NCBI GenBank assembly: GCA_023228465.1 | Contig: JALOBC010000005.1 | Coordinates: 1-64,000, forward strand | Direction: 5' to 3' | DNA: 64,000 nucleotides | Source of the DNA: Dokdonella sp. | Lineage (GTDB): Bacteria > Pseudomonadota > Gammaproteobacteria > Xanthomonadales > Rhodanobacteraceae | Shown: piece by piece, positions 54,913 to 64,000 of the stretch | How positions within the stretch are numbered: position 1 is the first letter of the stretch | How the letters are laid out: the number at the start of each line of letters is the position of its first letter | The notes under the pieces: generated by a model | Told to the model about the DNA's origin: nothing | What the model saw: only the letters and a program-made list of their open reading frames with translations | Databases searched by the model: none | Program-made: the position numbers and the translations under genes

Positions 54913-57900
54913 CTGCGACCCGACCCGGCCTTCCCACGGCCGCGTCCTGGGCCGAGCTTGCGCTCGGCGCGGGCGGGCGCAGCCTGATCGAGGCGAGTGC
55001 CGGTACCGGCAAGACCTGGACCATCTCGGTGCTCTACCTGCGCCTGTTGCTGGAGCAGCAGTTGGGTCCGCGGCAGATCATCGTCACCACCTTCACGGAT
55101 GCCGCCGCTGCCGAGCTGCGCGAGCGCATCCGCGCGCGCATCACCTGGGCGCTGTCGCGGGCGGACGCCGCCGCGTCCGCGAGCGCGGGCGCACTGACCC
55201 CGCCGCCGGACGGCGACCTCGACCAGGCGTGGCTGGCGGCGCGCTGGACGGCGCCCGCAAGCGGCCAGCGCGGCGCCGCGCTGGCCGACGCCACGCGCCT
55301 GCGCCTGGCCTTGGCCGAACTCGACCTGGCGCCGATCGGCACGCTGCACAGCCTGTGCCGGCGCATCCTGACGGACTTTCCGTTCGACTGTGGCATGGGC
55401 TTCGCCGCCAGCGAACTGGTGGATGCCAGGGCGGTGCGGCAGGGCCTGGTCGACGACCTGTGGCGCCAGCTCGGCCAGGGCGAGGCGGACCTGTGCGCCG
55501 AGGACGAGGCGCTGTGGATCCTCGGCCGCGGGATGCTGGGGACCTATTTCGACAAGCTGCTCGCGCCCGGTCTGGCGGTGCAGTCGCTGGCCGCGGACCT
55601 GGCCGATGGCGTGATGGACGGGCAGCAGGCCCGGCGCCTGCGCAAGTGGATCGACAACACCGTCTTCACGCGTGCGAATTCGAAGCTGCTGACCCGCCTG
55701 CAGGCGCTTGCCGAGCTCATCGAGGCTGGCGATCCGGCGGTGCCCGAGGTGCCAGGGCTGGCCCGGGAGCTGGGTGAGGTGCTGGCCGATCCGCTGGACA
55801 AGCACCTCAAGGCCGCCTCGCTCGGGAACGCAGACAATGCAGCGATCCTCGCCTTCGCTGCGGACGCGGCGCGCATCCTGTCACAGGCGGCATTCGGCCC
55901 CTTGAGTCGCGCGCTGGCCCGGCACCAGGGGGCGCTGCAGGCCCGCATGCGGGAGCGCCTCGCCGTCGCCGGCCAGCTCACCTTCGATGAACTGATCGGC
56001 CGCGTGCACGCGGCCATTGCGCCGGCCGACGGCCGGCTTGCGGACCGCTTGTTCGCCGCCTGGCCAGTGGCGCTGGTGGACGAGTTCCAGGATACCGACG
56101 CACTCCAGTACGGCATCCTCGATCGCATCTATCGCGCAGGCGATGGCGCGCTGCGTGGCCACCTGGTGATGATCGGCGACCCCAAGCAGGCCATCTACCG
56201 CTTCCGCGGCGGCGACATCCATGCCTACCTTGCGGCGCGCGAGGATGCCACCGAGCGCCTGACCCTCGGCGTCAACCATCGCTCCGCGCGCGCCCTGGTG
56301 GACGCGCTCAACGGCCTGTACGCCAGGGCAGGCGACGCGCTTTCGACCGCCAGCGACCAGATCCGCCATGTGCCGGTCGTCGCACGTGGCCGCGACGAGG
56401 CGCCCTACACGCTGGACGGCAAGCCCTGCGCCAATCCGCTGGCCATCCACTACTGGCCCGACCCGCCCGCGGCGGCCGATGCGCGTCGCGACGCCGCACT
56501 GGTCGCCTGTGCCAGCCACATCGTCGCGCTGCTCTGCGCCGGGCACGCCATCGGCGGCCAGCCCCTGGCGCCGGGCAACATCGCCGTGCTGGTGCCGGCC
56601 CACCGCGATATCGCCCGGCTGCGCGCCGAGCTGCAGGCGCGCAAGGTGCCTTGCGTGTCCTCGAGCAAGGCCGGCGTGTTCGATTCGCTGTGGGCGCGCG
56701 AACTGCAATTGATGCTGTACGCCGTGCTCAACCATCGCGACGAAGGCGCCGTGCGCGCCGCGCTCGCCACCACGCTGGGCGGGCTGGGTTATGCCGAACT
56801 GCGTGCGCTTGCCGCCGATCCGGCGGGCTGGCCGGCGCACGCACGGCTGTTCGCGGAGCTCGACGGGTTGTGGCGCGAGCGCGGCGTGCTGGCCCTGGTG
56901 CAGCGTCTGATCGAGCGCGCCAGCGCGCGCCTGTTCGCGCGCCCGGACAGCGAACGGGCGCTGACCGACCTGCGCCATCTTGGCGAGTTGCTGCAGGCCG
57001 AAAGCGACGCCTTGCCGGGCCGCGAGCAACTGCTCGCCTGGCTCGATCAGCAGCGCGCAGGCAGTGGAGCGGGTGGCGAGGCTGCCGACCAGCAGCAGCT
57101 GCGCATCGAATCGGACGCGGCGCGCGTCACCCTGACGACGCTGCATGCCAGCAAGGGTCTGGAGTTCGACGTGGTGCTGCTGCCGCTGATGTGGGCAAAC
57201 GCCGCCTCCGTCAATGACCATCTCGCCATCATCCACGCGAACGGCCAGCGCACGCTCGCCTTCGGCCCGCAGGCCAGGGCGATCCATGCGCAGGATGGCC
57301 AGGACGAGCGCTTCCGTCTGCTCTACGTCGCGCTGACCCGCGCCCGCCATGCCTGTCACGTATATGCCTTGCCGCCGGGGCGCGGCCAGAATGGCCGGTC
57401 CAGCAAGCCGCTGGGCGGCGCGGCGCGCGCCCCGCTGGATGTCATGCTGGAGAAGCTTGCGGCAGCCGGTGGCACCGCCGGGCTTGCCGGGATCGACTGG
57501 ATCGAGGGGGCCTGGTCCTGGCCGCCAGGCGTCTGGCGGGTGCCGTCCGCGATGCGACCGGCCGAGCGCCGGGTCCGTGAAGAGCCCCCGGCAGCGCCCT
57601 TCATCGGGCACTACAGCTTCTCGGCGCTGGCCAGGGGCCCGCGCCTGGCCGCGGTCGAGGAGCGCGCGGCCAGCGACGAGGGCGACCCGCCCGACGCGCA
57701 AGGCAGCCTGGTCCACGCATTGACTGAGGAGGAAATGGACGCGGACGGCGCCGTCCATGCGGGGCTCGCCGCGCTGGCACCGCTGGCCGGCATCGAGTTC
57801 GGTCACGCCGTGCACGCCATGTTCGAACGGCGTGCGCTGGATCGACCCATGAGCGAGCAACTCGACTTGATTCGCGACTGCCTTGGGCAGGAAGGCGTGC

Positions 57901-58517
57901 ACCTGGGCGAGCTCGACCCGGACACGGTCTGCCAGCGACTCGCCGGGCGCCTCGAGGCGACGCTCGCCACGCCCCTGCTCGAAAGTGATGATGCGCTGCG
58001 ACTGGGCGCACTGCCCGGCCATGCCCAGATGGCCGAGATGGGCTTCAGCTTCGTGCTGGATGAGGTATCGATGGCTGCCTTGCGCCGCAGCTGCGACTTC
58101 GTGCCGGACGGTGCGGTGCAGACCCTGCGCGGCTTCATGAACGGCAAGATCGACCTCGTGTTCGAGCACGCCGGTCGCTTCCACGTGCTCGACTACAAGA
58201 CCAACCGCCTCGGCGATGGTCGGCATCTGGGTGCGTATGCGCCAGCGCGGCTGGAGCAGGCGATGGATGCGCACCACTATCGATTCCAGGCGCTGATCTA
58301 CAACCTCGCCGTGGATCGCTACCTGCGTCAGCGCCTGCCGGGCTATCGCCGCGAGCGGCACCTGGGCGAGACGCTTTATCTATTCGTGCGCGCCAGCGGC
58401 ATCGAGCCCGTCCGGGCGCCGCGCGCCGGTATCTGGGCACACCGGTTCGACGATGCCCTGCTGGAGGCCGCCGATCGCATCTTCGCCGGCGGCACCGGCA
58501 GCCAGGAGGTCGCATGA
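54909..58517 (+). CDS. recB: Exodeoxyribonuclease V subunit beta
   Basis: A 1202-residue RecB: 3'-5' helicase plus the nuclease of RecBCD, used in double-strand-break repair and phage DNA degradation. Walker A is ASAGTGKT (29-36). VALVDEFQDTDALQYGIL and LVMIGDPKQAIYRFRGGDI are motifs II/III, and VTLTTLHASKGLEFDVV is motif V. The C-terminal nuclease domain has Asp1082 (GKIDLVF) and Asp1095/Lys1097 (LDYKTN). The start overlaps recC and the stop overlaps recD, both by ATGA, giving strictly coupled synthesis in the order C-B-D. Confidence 0.97.
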   Translation: MTATRPGLPTAASWAELALGAGGRSLIEASAGTGKTWTISVLYLRLLLEQQLGPRQIIVTTFTDAAAAELRERIRARITWALSRADAAASASAGALTPPPDGDLDQAWLAARWTAPASGQRGAALADATRLRLALAELDLAPIGTLHSLCRRILTDFPFDCGMGFAASELVDARAVRQGLVDDLWRQLGQGEADLCAEDEALWILGRGMLGTYFDKLLAPGLAVQSLAADLADGVMDGQQARRLRKWIDNTVFTRANSKLLTRLQALAELIEAGDPAVPEVPGLARELGEVLADPLDKHLKAASLGNADNAAILAFAADAARILSQAAFGPLSRALARHQGALQARMRERLAVAGQLTFDELIGRVHAAIAPADGRLADRLFAAWPVALVDEFQDTDALQYGILDRIYRAGDGALRGHLVMIGDPKQAIYRFRGGDIHAYLAAREDATERLTLGVNHRSARALVDALNGLYARAGDALSTASDQIRHVPVVARGRDEAPYTLDGKPCANPLAIHYWPDPPAAADARRDAALVACASHIVALLCAGHAIGGQPLAPGNIAVLVPAHRDIARLRAELQARKVPCVSSSKAGVFDSLWARELQLMLYAVLNHRDEGAVRAALATTLGGLGYAELRALAADPAGWPAHARLFAELDGLWRERGVLALVQRLIERASARLFARPDSERALTDLRHLGELLQAESDALPGREQLLAWLDQQRAGSGAGGEAADQQQLRIESDAARVTLTTLHASKGLEFDVVLLPLMWANAASVNDHLAIIHANGQRTLAFGPQARAIHAQDGQDERFRLLYVALTRARHACHVYALPPGRGQNGRSSKPLGGAARAPLDVMLEKLAAAGGTAGLAGIDWIEGAWSWPPGVWRVPSAMRPAERRVREEPPAAPFIGHYSFSALARGPRLAAVEERAASDEGDPPDAQGSLVHALTEEEMDADGAVHAGLAALAPLAGIEFGHAVHAMFERRALDRPMSEQLDLIRDCLGQEGVHLGELDPDTVCQRLAGRLEATLATPLLESDDALRLGALPGHAQMAEMGFSFVLDEVSMAALRRSCDFVPDGAVQTLRGFMNGKIDLVFEHAGRFHVLDYKTNRLGDGRHLGAYAPARLEQAMDAHHYRFQALIYNLAVDRYLRQRLPGYRRERHLGETLYLFVRASGIEPVRAPRAGIWAHRFDDALLEAADRIFAGGTGSQEVA

Positions 58518-60316
58518 ACCCGTCAGCCTTCCAGCGCAGCGAAGGTGAACTCGCCGTCGAGGCCTGGCGTCCCCTTGACCGGCTGGTCTACCGCTGGGTC
58601 ATGCGCCATGGCGGCACCCCGCTGCTGGCGGCAACGGCGGCCTGGGCGAGCCTGGCCGAGGGTCATGGCGACGCCGCCCTGCCGCTCGCGCAAGGCCGCC
58701 ACGGCATGGCGCCGCTGGGCGCCGCCGACATCGCACGCCTGCGCAGCCAGGCCCTGGTCGCCAGTGCTCCGGAGCACGGCGTGCGCCCCTTCGCGCTGGA
58801 TGGCGCGGGGCGTTTCTATCTGTGGCGCAATCATGCCGACGAACGCGCCGCCGCCAGCGCGATCCTGCAGCGGCGCGGCGCTTCGGCCGCCACGCCGGCA
58901 GGCGATGCGGCGGACGCGGAGCGGCTGCTCGATGAGCTGTTCCATGGCCAGCGGGGCAGCGCGGTGCAACCGCAGCGGGCGGCGGTGCGCCAGGTTCACG
59001 GCAAGCGCCTGTTCGTGCTCACCGGCGGCCCGGGCACCGGCAAGACGACGACCGTGCTGCGCATGCTGCTGATGCTGCAGCGCCAGGCCGGCGGGCCGCT
59101 GGCCATCCGCATCGCCGCACCGACCGGCAAGGCCGCGCAGCGCCTGGTGCAATCGTTGCGCCAGGGCAAGGCGAACCTCACCGGTCACGCGACGCGCCCG
59201 CTGCCGCCCGACTGGCGGCCATTGCTGGATGCCGTTCCCGATCGCGACGCCCTCACCGTGCATCGCCTGCTCGGCTACGACCCGCGGCGCAATGCCTTCC
59301 GTCGCTCGGCGCGGGATCCGGTCGCCGCCGACGTCGTGGTGGTGGACGAGGCTTCGATGGTGGACCTGGCCATGCTGCGCTGCCTGCTGGGTGCGCTGCG
59401 TGCGGAGGCCAGCCTCGTTCTCGTCGGCGATGCCGACCAGCTCACCTCGGTGGCCACCGGCTCGGTGCTGCTCGATCTGGTCAGTGCGCTGGAGGCCGCG
59501 CCGCGGGACGACCTGGTGCGCCTCGCACACAGCTTCCGCGCCGAGCGCGAACTGGTGGCGATCAACGAAGCGATCCGCGCCGGCGACGGGCCGGCGCTGG
59601 AGGCGGCCATGGCGGGCGCGGGCAAGCAGGCGACGCGCCACGCCGTCGGCGAGGAACGCGCGCTCGGCGTGCGTGTGCGTCGATGGGCGCAGGATCTGGC
59701 CGGCAATGCCGGCCTGCGACCCTTGCCGGTCGCCGGGGACGCGCCGCAGGAACCGCGCGCGCGCGCCGCACTTGCCGCACTCGCCGGGCGTCAGTTGCTG
59801 TGCGCCCTGCGTGAAGGGCCGTTTGGCGCGCTGGCCATCAATGCCGCACTCGAAGCCGCGCTGCGCCGCGCCTGGGGCATCGCCCCGGGCACCGAGTGGT
59901 ACCCGGGCCGCGCGGTCATCATCACCCGCAACGACTATGCCGCCGGACTCTTCAATGGCGATATCGGCATCTGCCTGGCCGATGCCGACGGATCAATGCG
60001 CGTGTGGTTCGAAGCCAGCGGTGAGGATGCGGGCGCGGTGCGCAGCTTTACCCCGCATCTGCTGCCCGCGCACGAGGGCGCCTTTGCCCTCACCATCCAC
60101 AAGAGCCAGGGTTCCGAGTACGACCACGCCGCCATCCTGCTGCCGCCCGATGCCGGCAACCGCATCCTTTCGCGCCAGCTCATCTACACCGGCGCCTCGC
60201 GCGCCCGGCGGTCACTGGAGATCTGGGCCAGCGACGCAGCGCTCGCCGCCGCTCTGGCGACCGAGGTCAACCGCAGCGGCGGCTTGCAGCCACGCCTGAA
60301 GGCGGGTGGTCACTGA
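58514..60316 (+). CDS. recD: Exodeoxyribonuclease V subunit alpha
   Basis: A 600-residue RecD, the 5'-3' helicase of RecBCD. Walker A is GGPGTGKTTT from residue 171. VVDEASMVDLAMLRCLL is motif II, LVLVGDADQLTSVATGSVL motif III, and FALTIHKSQGSEYDHAAILLP motif V with LIYTGASRARRSLEIW as motif VI. It begins inside the recB stop. A diverged copy of its last 92 coding bases recurs 1.7 kb downstream. Confidence 0.96.
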   Translation: MNPSAFQRSEGELAVEAWRPLDRLVYRWVMRHGGTPLLAATAAWASLAEGHGDAALPLAQGRHGMAPLGAADIARLRSQALVASAPEHGVRPFALDGAGRFYLWRNHADERAAASAILQRRGASAATPAGDAADAERLLDELFHGQRGSAVQPQRAAVRQVHGKRLFVLTGGPGTGKTTTVLRMLLMLQRQAGGPLAIRIAAPTGKAAQRLVQSLRQGKANLTGHATRPLPPDWRPLLDAVPDRDALTVHRLLGYDPRRNAFRRSARDPVAADVVVVDEASMVDLAMLRCLLGALRAEASLVLVGDADQLTSVATGSVLLDLVSALEAAPRDDLVRLAHSFRAERELVAINEAIRAGDGPALEAAMAGAGKQATRHAVGEERALGVRVRRWAQDLAGNAGLRPLPVAGDAPQEPRARAALAALAGRQLLCALREGPFGALAINAALEAALRRAWGIAPGTEWYPGRAVIITRNDYAAGLFNGDIGICLADADGSMRVWFEASGEDAGAVRSFTPHLLPAHEGAFALTIHKSQGSEYDHAAILLPPDAGNRILSRQLIYTGASRARRSLEIWASDAALAAALATEVNRSGGLQPRLKAGGH

Positions 60317-60402
60317 CGGGTTCGGCCGCGCCAGCGCATCGGCGCGGCGGTCCATCTGCAAGGTGGCGACGCCGGACCGTCCGCTGTGGCGCGTAACGTG
60401 AG

Positions 60403-60422
60403 CGCCCGCGCGCGTGCGGGCG
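60403..60422 (+). terminator. Possible weak terminator after recCBD
   Basis: CGCCCGC (60403-60409) pairs with GCGGGCG (60416-60422) around six bases; the following GTTCGTTC is only mildly T-rich. It may be an attenuating hairpin for the recCBD transcript. Confidence 0.3.
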
Positions 60423-60507
60423 GTTCGTTCGCCTGGATCAACTTGTCATCGTCCCTTAAGTCGCACTGGGTGAGACTCAAGACCCGGCACTTGAAGTGGA
60501 GCCGACG

Positions 60508-60858
60508 ATGAATACCGATCACGAAAAGTCCGCCTCCGGGGCGGTGGATGAAGCGAGGGAGCGCCTGCGCGCGTTCGCGGGCAAGGCCGAGCAGGCCCGC
60601 GAAGAGGCCGCGGACGCCCCGCGCAAGTGGGGTCGCAAGGCACGCGACAACGCCGGCCTCGCCAGGCGCAAGCTGTCGCATGCCGCCGATCGGGCGCGCG
60701 ACCACCTTGCCAAGACCGGTGCGACGGCGCGGCGCCGGCTGCGCGCGGGCAGCGCCCAGTTGCACCACGACGTACGCCAGCATCCACTGGCAGCAATCCT
60801 CGCCGCCGCGGGCCTGGGACTGGCCCTTGGCGTGCTGCTCACTCAGCGTCGCAGCTGA
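60508..60858 (+). CDS. ElaB/YqjD/DUF883-like membrane-anchored protein
   Basis: A 116-residue protein. It has a long charged amphipathic helical region (residues 1-90, rich in Ala, Arg and Glu), the RQHPLAAILAAAGLGLALGVLL helix at the C-terminus, and a short basic tail. This is the pattern of ElaB/YqjD proteins that bind ribosomes at the inner membrane in stationary phase. ATG 60508 has GGAG seven bases upstream; a GTG at 60496 is in frame. It is followed after eight bases by the YihY gene. Confidence 0.75.
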   Translation: MNTDHEKSASGAVDEARERLRAFAGKAEQAREEAADAPRKWGRKARDNAGLARRKLSHAADRARDHLAKTGATARRRLRAGSAQLHHDVRQHPLAAILAAAGLGLALGVLLTQRRS

Positions 60859-60866
60859 GCCAGATC

Positions 60867-61763
60867 GTGGCGGCGAGCGCGTGGGGTAGGCAGCAGGTCG
60901 TGCGCCTGCGGGAGAGCTTCCCGGTGCGCGTCGCGCTGCGCCTCGGCAAGGAGTTCGCCGAAGACGAGATCATGACGCTGGCGGCCTCGCTGGCGTTCTA
61001 TACCCTGCTCTCCTTCGCACCACTCCTGGTGCTGCTGGTGTGGGCGTCTTCCAGCATTGCGCCCGGAACGCAGGAGCTGATGCTCGGCGAGATCGCGCGC
61101 CTGGCCGGCAACGAGGCACGCGACGCCGCGCAGACCGTGGTCGAGAGCGCGAAAAGCCGGCCGGAGCTCGGCAGCATTGCCGGGCTGGTCGCGATCGGCA
61201 CCGCGCTGGTCGGCGCAACGACCGTGTTTGCGCAGCTCCAGGCGGCGCTCAACCGGATCTGGGGCGTCAAGGCGCGACCGACCAATGCCCTGTGGGGCTG
61301 GCTCAGGCGACGGGTGCTCTCGATGGGCGTGATCCCCGCCGTGGTGTTCGTGCTGCTGGTGTCCCTGTTGGTGAGCTCGGCACTGGGCCTGGTCCTCGCA
61401 AGCAGTGGCCTGGTGTGGGACGCGCTCAACCAGGCGATCACGGCCTGCGTCTTCATCGGCCTTTTTACCCTGCTGTTCCGCTACCTGCCGGACGTGCACA
61501 TGCCCTGGCGCCATGCCGTGTTCGGCGGCTTCATCACCGGACTCCTGTTCGCCGCCGGCAAGGCGCTGATCGGCATCTACCTCGCGCACGGGAATGTCGG
61601 CGGCGCCTACGGCGCGGCGGGCTCGCTGGCGGTGCTGCTGGTGTGGGTGTACTACTCGGGCATCGTGTTCTTCCTTGGCGCCGAACTTGTGCAGGCGTGG
61701 CTGTGCGAGCGTGGCGAACGGCTGGTGCCGGCGCCGCACGCCGAACACTGCGAGAGGGGGTGA
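60867..61763 (+). CDS. YihY/BrkB-family inner-membrane protein
   Basis: A 298-residue protein with about six transmembrane helices. YihY signatures are present: EDEIMTLAASLAFYTLLSFAPLLVLL near the start, FAQLQAALNRIWGV, FRYLPDVHMPWRHAVFGGFITGLLF and YGAAGSLAVLLVWVYYSGIVFFLGAELVQAW. The family, once annotated as a ribonuclease by mistake, is a membrane protein of unknown transport role. The start is probably GTG 60867, eight bases after the DUF883 stop, so the two form an operon. Confidence 0.88.
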   Translation: MAASAWGRQQVVRLRESFPVRVALRLGKEFAEDEIMTLAASLAFYTLLSFAPLLVLLVWASSSIAPGTQELMLGEIARLAGNEARDAAQTVVESAKSRPELGSIAGLVAIGTALVGATTVFAQLQAALNRIWGVKARPTNALWGWLRRRVLSMGVIPAVVFVLLVSLLVSSALGLVLASSGLVWDALNQAITACVFIGLFTLLFRYLPDVHMPWRHAVFGGFITGLLFAAGKALIGIYLAHGNVGGAYGAAGSLAVLLVWVYYSGIVFFLGAELVQAWLCERGERLVPAPHAEHCERG

Positions 61764-61890
61764 TGGCGAGGGTGTTGCGACGGTGGTGACCGGGGCCTCT
61801 GCTGGCCGTGCTCATCATCGGGCCGACAGTGGCGCGCCCGCCGCCGGCCAACGGGGTCGCTGGCCACGTCAACCGGCACCTTGACAGCGC

Positions 61891-61994
61891 GGCGGTCACT
61901 GGAGATCCGGGCCAGCGACGCAGCGCCCGCCACCGTTCTCGCCACCGAGGTCAACCGCAGGGGCGGCTTGCAGATGCGCCTGTACGGCGAGTAG
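61891..61994 (+). pseudogene. Displaced 3'-end fragment of a recD-like gene
   Basis: Bases 61891-61982 align without gaps to 60207-60298, the coding end of recD, with about a dozen differences. The frame reads RRSLEIRASDAAPATVLATE... and closes with RLYGE and TAG at 61992-61994. It has no upstream recD sequence and no start. It is either a copy of the local recD tail or the relic of a second recD whose body was lost. Confidence 0.7.
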
Positions 61995-62013
61995 CGCGCG
62001 CAGCCGTGCGTCG

Positions 62014-62345
62014 TCAGGGAGGTCCATCGAAGCCATCGGCGAAGATCACCGGGTCGTCGATGGCGAGGCTGCCGGACAGGCCGGCAGGCAAGGGCGCCGT
62101 GGCAATGCGCGTGGCGGGATCGCCGAGCAGGCCGGTGGCCGAATGGTCCACCAGCACCAGGGCGCCACCCGCGCCGCCCCAGCGCGTGCCGAGCAGGTGG
62201 CCGGCACCGTCGGGAATGAGGCCGAGGCAATTCTCGCCGGCAGCCGAATCATCCCGGCTGGAGAGCACGACGGCCGGATCCTCGGCATCGACTTGGTGCG
62301 CCTTGCCCTGCGCGCAGTAGGCCGCCCGCCCCAGCCAACGCTTTG
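62014..62345 (-). pseudogene. C-terminal remnant of an exported protein with IFADGFD tail
   Basis: The minus-strand frame ending at 62014 reads AYCAQGKAHQVDAEDPAVVL... and ends DDPVIFADGFDGPP. This gives at least 100 residues of plausible protein, including CAQGK and ENCLGLIPDG. There is no start codon before it runs into the 5' end of the winged-helix gene on the other strand. The tail matches that of the endonuclease at 43735. I read it as the surviving 3' end of a secreted protein gene cut by rearrangement. Confidence 0.5.
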
Positions 62346-62362
62346 GCAAGTTCTGAAAGCGT

Positions 62363-63727
62363 GTGAAAGCCGACGTCGCCAACCTTGGACATCCGGTTGC
62401 CTGGCGCTTCGACGGGTTCCGGGTCCAACGGTTGGCGCGTCGCGTACTGGATCGGGAAGGGCGCGAGCTTGCCTTGCGACCCCGCGCATTCGACGCACTG
62501 GTGCTGCTCCTCGAACACCAGGGCGAAGTGCTCGACAAGGACCAGATGCTGGCCGCGCTGTGGCCGGGCCGGGTGGTGGAGGAGAACAACCTCAACCAGG
62601 CCATCTGCGCCCTGCGCCATGCGCTGGGCAGCGACGGCCATGAGCATCGGCATATCCTCACCGTGGCCGGGCGCGGCTACTGCTTCGTGGCCGCCGCCGA
62701 ACGCGAGCTCGACATGGCGCCTTCGGCCACCACGCCAACCGGCACATCGAGCCTTGCGGCCCATCGCCTGTACCTTGCCGGGCGTCATCACATGGACAAC
62801 GCGCGCACGGACGAATTCGACCTCGCCATCTCGCACTTTCGCCAGGCGATCGAGCTCGACCCGGTGTTTGCGCTGGCCTGGGCGGCGCTGGGCGAAGCCT
62901 ACCGGCGCCTGCCGCTGGCGGCGGATGCGCCGCCACTGCAGGCCTTTCCGCTGGCGCGCGCGGCAGCGCACCGGGCGCTGACGATCGAACCCGACCTGGC
63001 GCTGGCCCACGCCACGCTGGGCTGGATCGCGTTCTGGCACGCGTGGGAGTGGGACGCCGCCGAGGGGCATTTTCGCCACGCCATCGCACTCGCACCCGAG
63101 ATGGCCGAAGCGCACCTGGGCCTGGCCCACCTGCTGACCAACCTCGGCCGCTTCGAGGCTGCCCTGCCGGCGGCGGCGGTCGCAGCGCGGCTGGATCCCT
63201 TTTCACCCATCATCACGACCATCACCGCCAGCTTTCTCGGCGCCGCCGGCCAGATCGAGGTCGCGCGCGCGACGCTGGATGAAGTGATCCACACCCTGCC
63301 GACGTTTTGGGTGGCACTGCTGCACCGCGCGGAACTTTCGCTCGCCGACGGCGCGCACCAACGCGCCCTGGACGACCTGGAACTGGCACGCGAGCGCTCG
63401 CGGGGCAGCATCCAGGTGCTGGGGCCGCTGGGCTATACGCTGGCCCGGCTGGGTCGCGTGGACGAAGCGCGTGCGCTGCTGGCCGTGCTCCAAGCCGGTA
63501 CGGACCGGCAGTTCGTGCCGCCCAGTGCGCTGGCCATGATCCTCGCCGGCCTGGGCGAAGCGGAGGCCGCGCTCGACGCGCTCGAGCGCGCACGTGAGGT
63601 GCGCGATGTGCGCCTGACCTTCTTGCGCCGCGATACGGCCTGGCGCGACCTGCGTGGCCGGCCGCGCTTCCATGCCCTGGCAAGATCCCTGGCGCTGGCC
63701 GACCCGCGCCCCGCGGATTGCGCGTGA
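62363..63727 (+). CDS. Winged-helix (OmpR/CadC-type) regulator with TPR repeats
   Basis: A 454-residue protein. The N-terminal Trans_reg_C winged helix (about 12-110) has RELALRPRAFDALVLLLEHQGEVLDKDQMLAALWPGRVVEENNL and ILTVAGRGYCFVA. From about 130 on come tandem TPR-like helices (YLAGRHHMDN, HFRQAIELDPVFALAWAALGEAYRR, LALAHATLGWIAF and more). It has no receiver domain and no clear transmembrane helix, unlike CadC. It probably binds DNA and senses a ligand or partner through the TPR half. The start GTG 62363 (MKADVANLGH) has a weak ribosome site. Confidence 0.85.
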   Translation: MKADVANLGHPVAWRFDGFRVQRLARRVLDREGRELALRPRAFDALVLLLEHQGEVLDKDQMLAALWPGRVVEENNLNQAICALRHALGSDGHEHRHILTVAGRGYCFVAAAERELDMAPSATTPTGTSSLAAHRLYLAGRHHMDNARTDEFDLAISHFRQAIELDPVFALAWAALGEAYRRLPLAADAPPLQAFPLARAAAHRALTIEPDLALAHATLGWIAFWHAWEWDAAEGHFRHAIALAPEMAEAHLGLAHLLTNLGRFEAALPAAAVAARLDPFSPIITTITASFLGAAGQIEVARATLDEVIHTLPTFWVALLHRAELSLADGAHQRALDDLELARERSRGSIQVLGPLGYTLARLGRVDEARALLAVLQAGTDRQFVPPSALAMILAGLGEAEAALDALERAREVRDVRLTFLRRDTAWRDLRGRPRFHALARSLALADPRPADCA

Positions 63728-63766
63728 GCTCGCCCCTGCGGCCGGCACCGCAGAGGGCGATGCGAC

Positions 63767-64000
63767 CTAGCGTGCGGCGTGGTGCGCCTGGGCCAGGGGT
63801 TCCGGCATTGCGGCAGCACTTCCGGCCATCTGTTGCAGCAAGGGTTCCAGCTCGCCGTGCAGCTGCAGCCGGGCCAACGCCAGCAACCCTGCGACCGTGG
63901 CCTCGTCACCGGGATCGAAGCCCGGATCACGCGCCAGCGCGGCCACCAGGTCGAACCAGGCACCATCCTGGATGCCGGCCGCTTCCAGCAGCAGGCCGGG
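63767..64000 (-). CDS. 3' end of an unidentified gene (cut by window edge)
   Basis: The frame runs from the right edge to TAG at 63769-63767. The visible 77 residues are helical and leucine/alanine-rich (PGLLLEAAGIQDGAWFDLVA, ALARLQLHGELEPLLQQMAG) and end AHHAAR. The codon usage fits the genome. No family can be assigned from this piece. Confidence 0.6.
   Translation of the reverse strand, partial: PGLLLEAAGIQDGAWFDLVAALARDPGFDPGDEATVAGLLALARLQLHGELEPLLQQMAGSAAAMPEPLAQAHHAAR

Overview
The window comes from a G+C-rich gammaproteobacterium of the order Lysobacterales (Xanthomonadales). The block purD-purH-fis-DUF3426-prmA-accC-accB-aroQ-tlpA-dsbD-cutA, the recC-recB-recD order, and rppH next to bfd/bfr all fit that order (family knowledge). 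Two reading frames end in an I(Y/F)ADGFD tail, which I associate with secreted proteins of Rhodanobacteraceae-like members. That narrower placement is inference.

Bases 1-20,700 are an accessory island. They start with a 1717-residue TerB/superfamily-1 helicase/nuclease protein cut by the window edge. A small low-G+C gene for a caspase-like cysteine protease follows. Next is a compact operon, often joined by 4-base overlaps: Z1-type helicase, PD-(D/E)XK nuclease, GHKL (MORC-like) ATPase and two proteins I cannot name. It converges on a C5-cytosine methyltransferase gene, which is divergent from a vsr-type endonuclease gene. This is a restriction/defence locus. The Z1 + GHKL ATPase + restriction-fold nuclease + C5-methylase association was predicted by comparative genomics; the caspase-like gene and giant helicase beside it make this copy unusual.

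A decayed IS3-family element separates the defence block from an integration module on the minus strand: xis-like gene, tyrosine integrase, small hypothetical gene, HD-domain gene. A divergent XRE regulator faces it across a region with a good promoter and a 36-base dyad. The module ends at a complete tRNA-Met gene followed by a 5'-half tRNA-Met copy, the likely integration scar.

Bases 20,700-64,000 are ordinary chromosome. In order: rppH, bfd and bfr (with a Fur-like site); a degenerate EAL protein overlapping hemJ; a coiled-coil membrane protein, bactofilin, erpA, nudC and an AmpE-like protein; an MFS-acyltransferase fusion divergent from a TPR protein; the minus-strand purD-to-cutA block; a secreted endonuclease I and an OmpA-like protein; CIRCE-controlled groESL; a broken Fic gene; recCBD; an envelope DUF883/YihY pair; and a winged-helix TPR regulator.

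Oddities in the housekeeping part include a four-helix-bundle (IVP-like) gene wedged between accB and accC, a DsbD with two tandem sensor domains, a Fic protein lacking the core of its catalytic motif, a displaced fragment of a recD 3' end, and a near-perfect 41-base palindrome over the end of purH.
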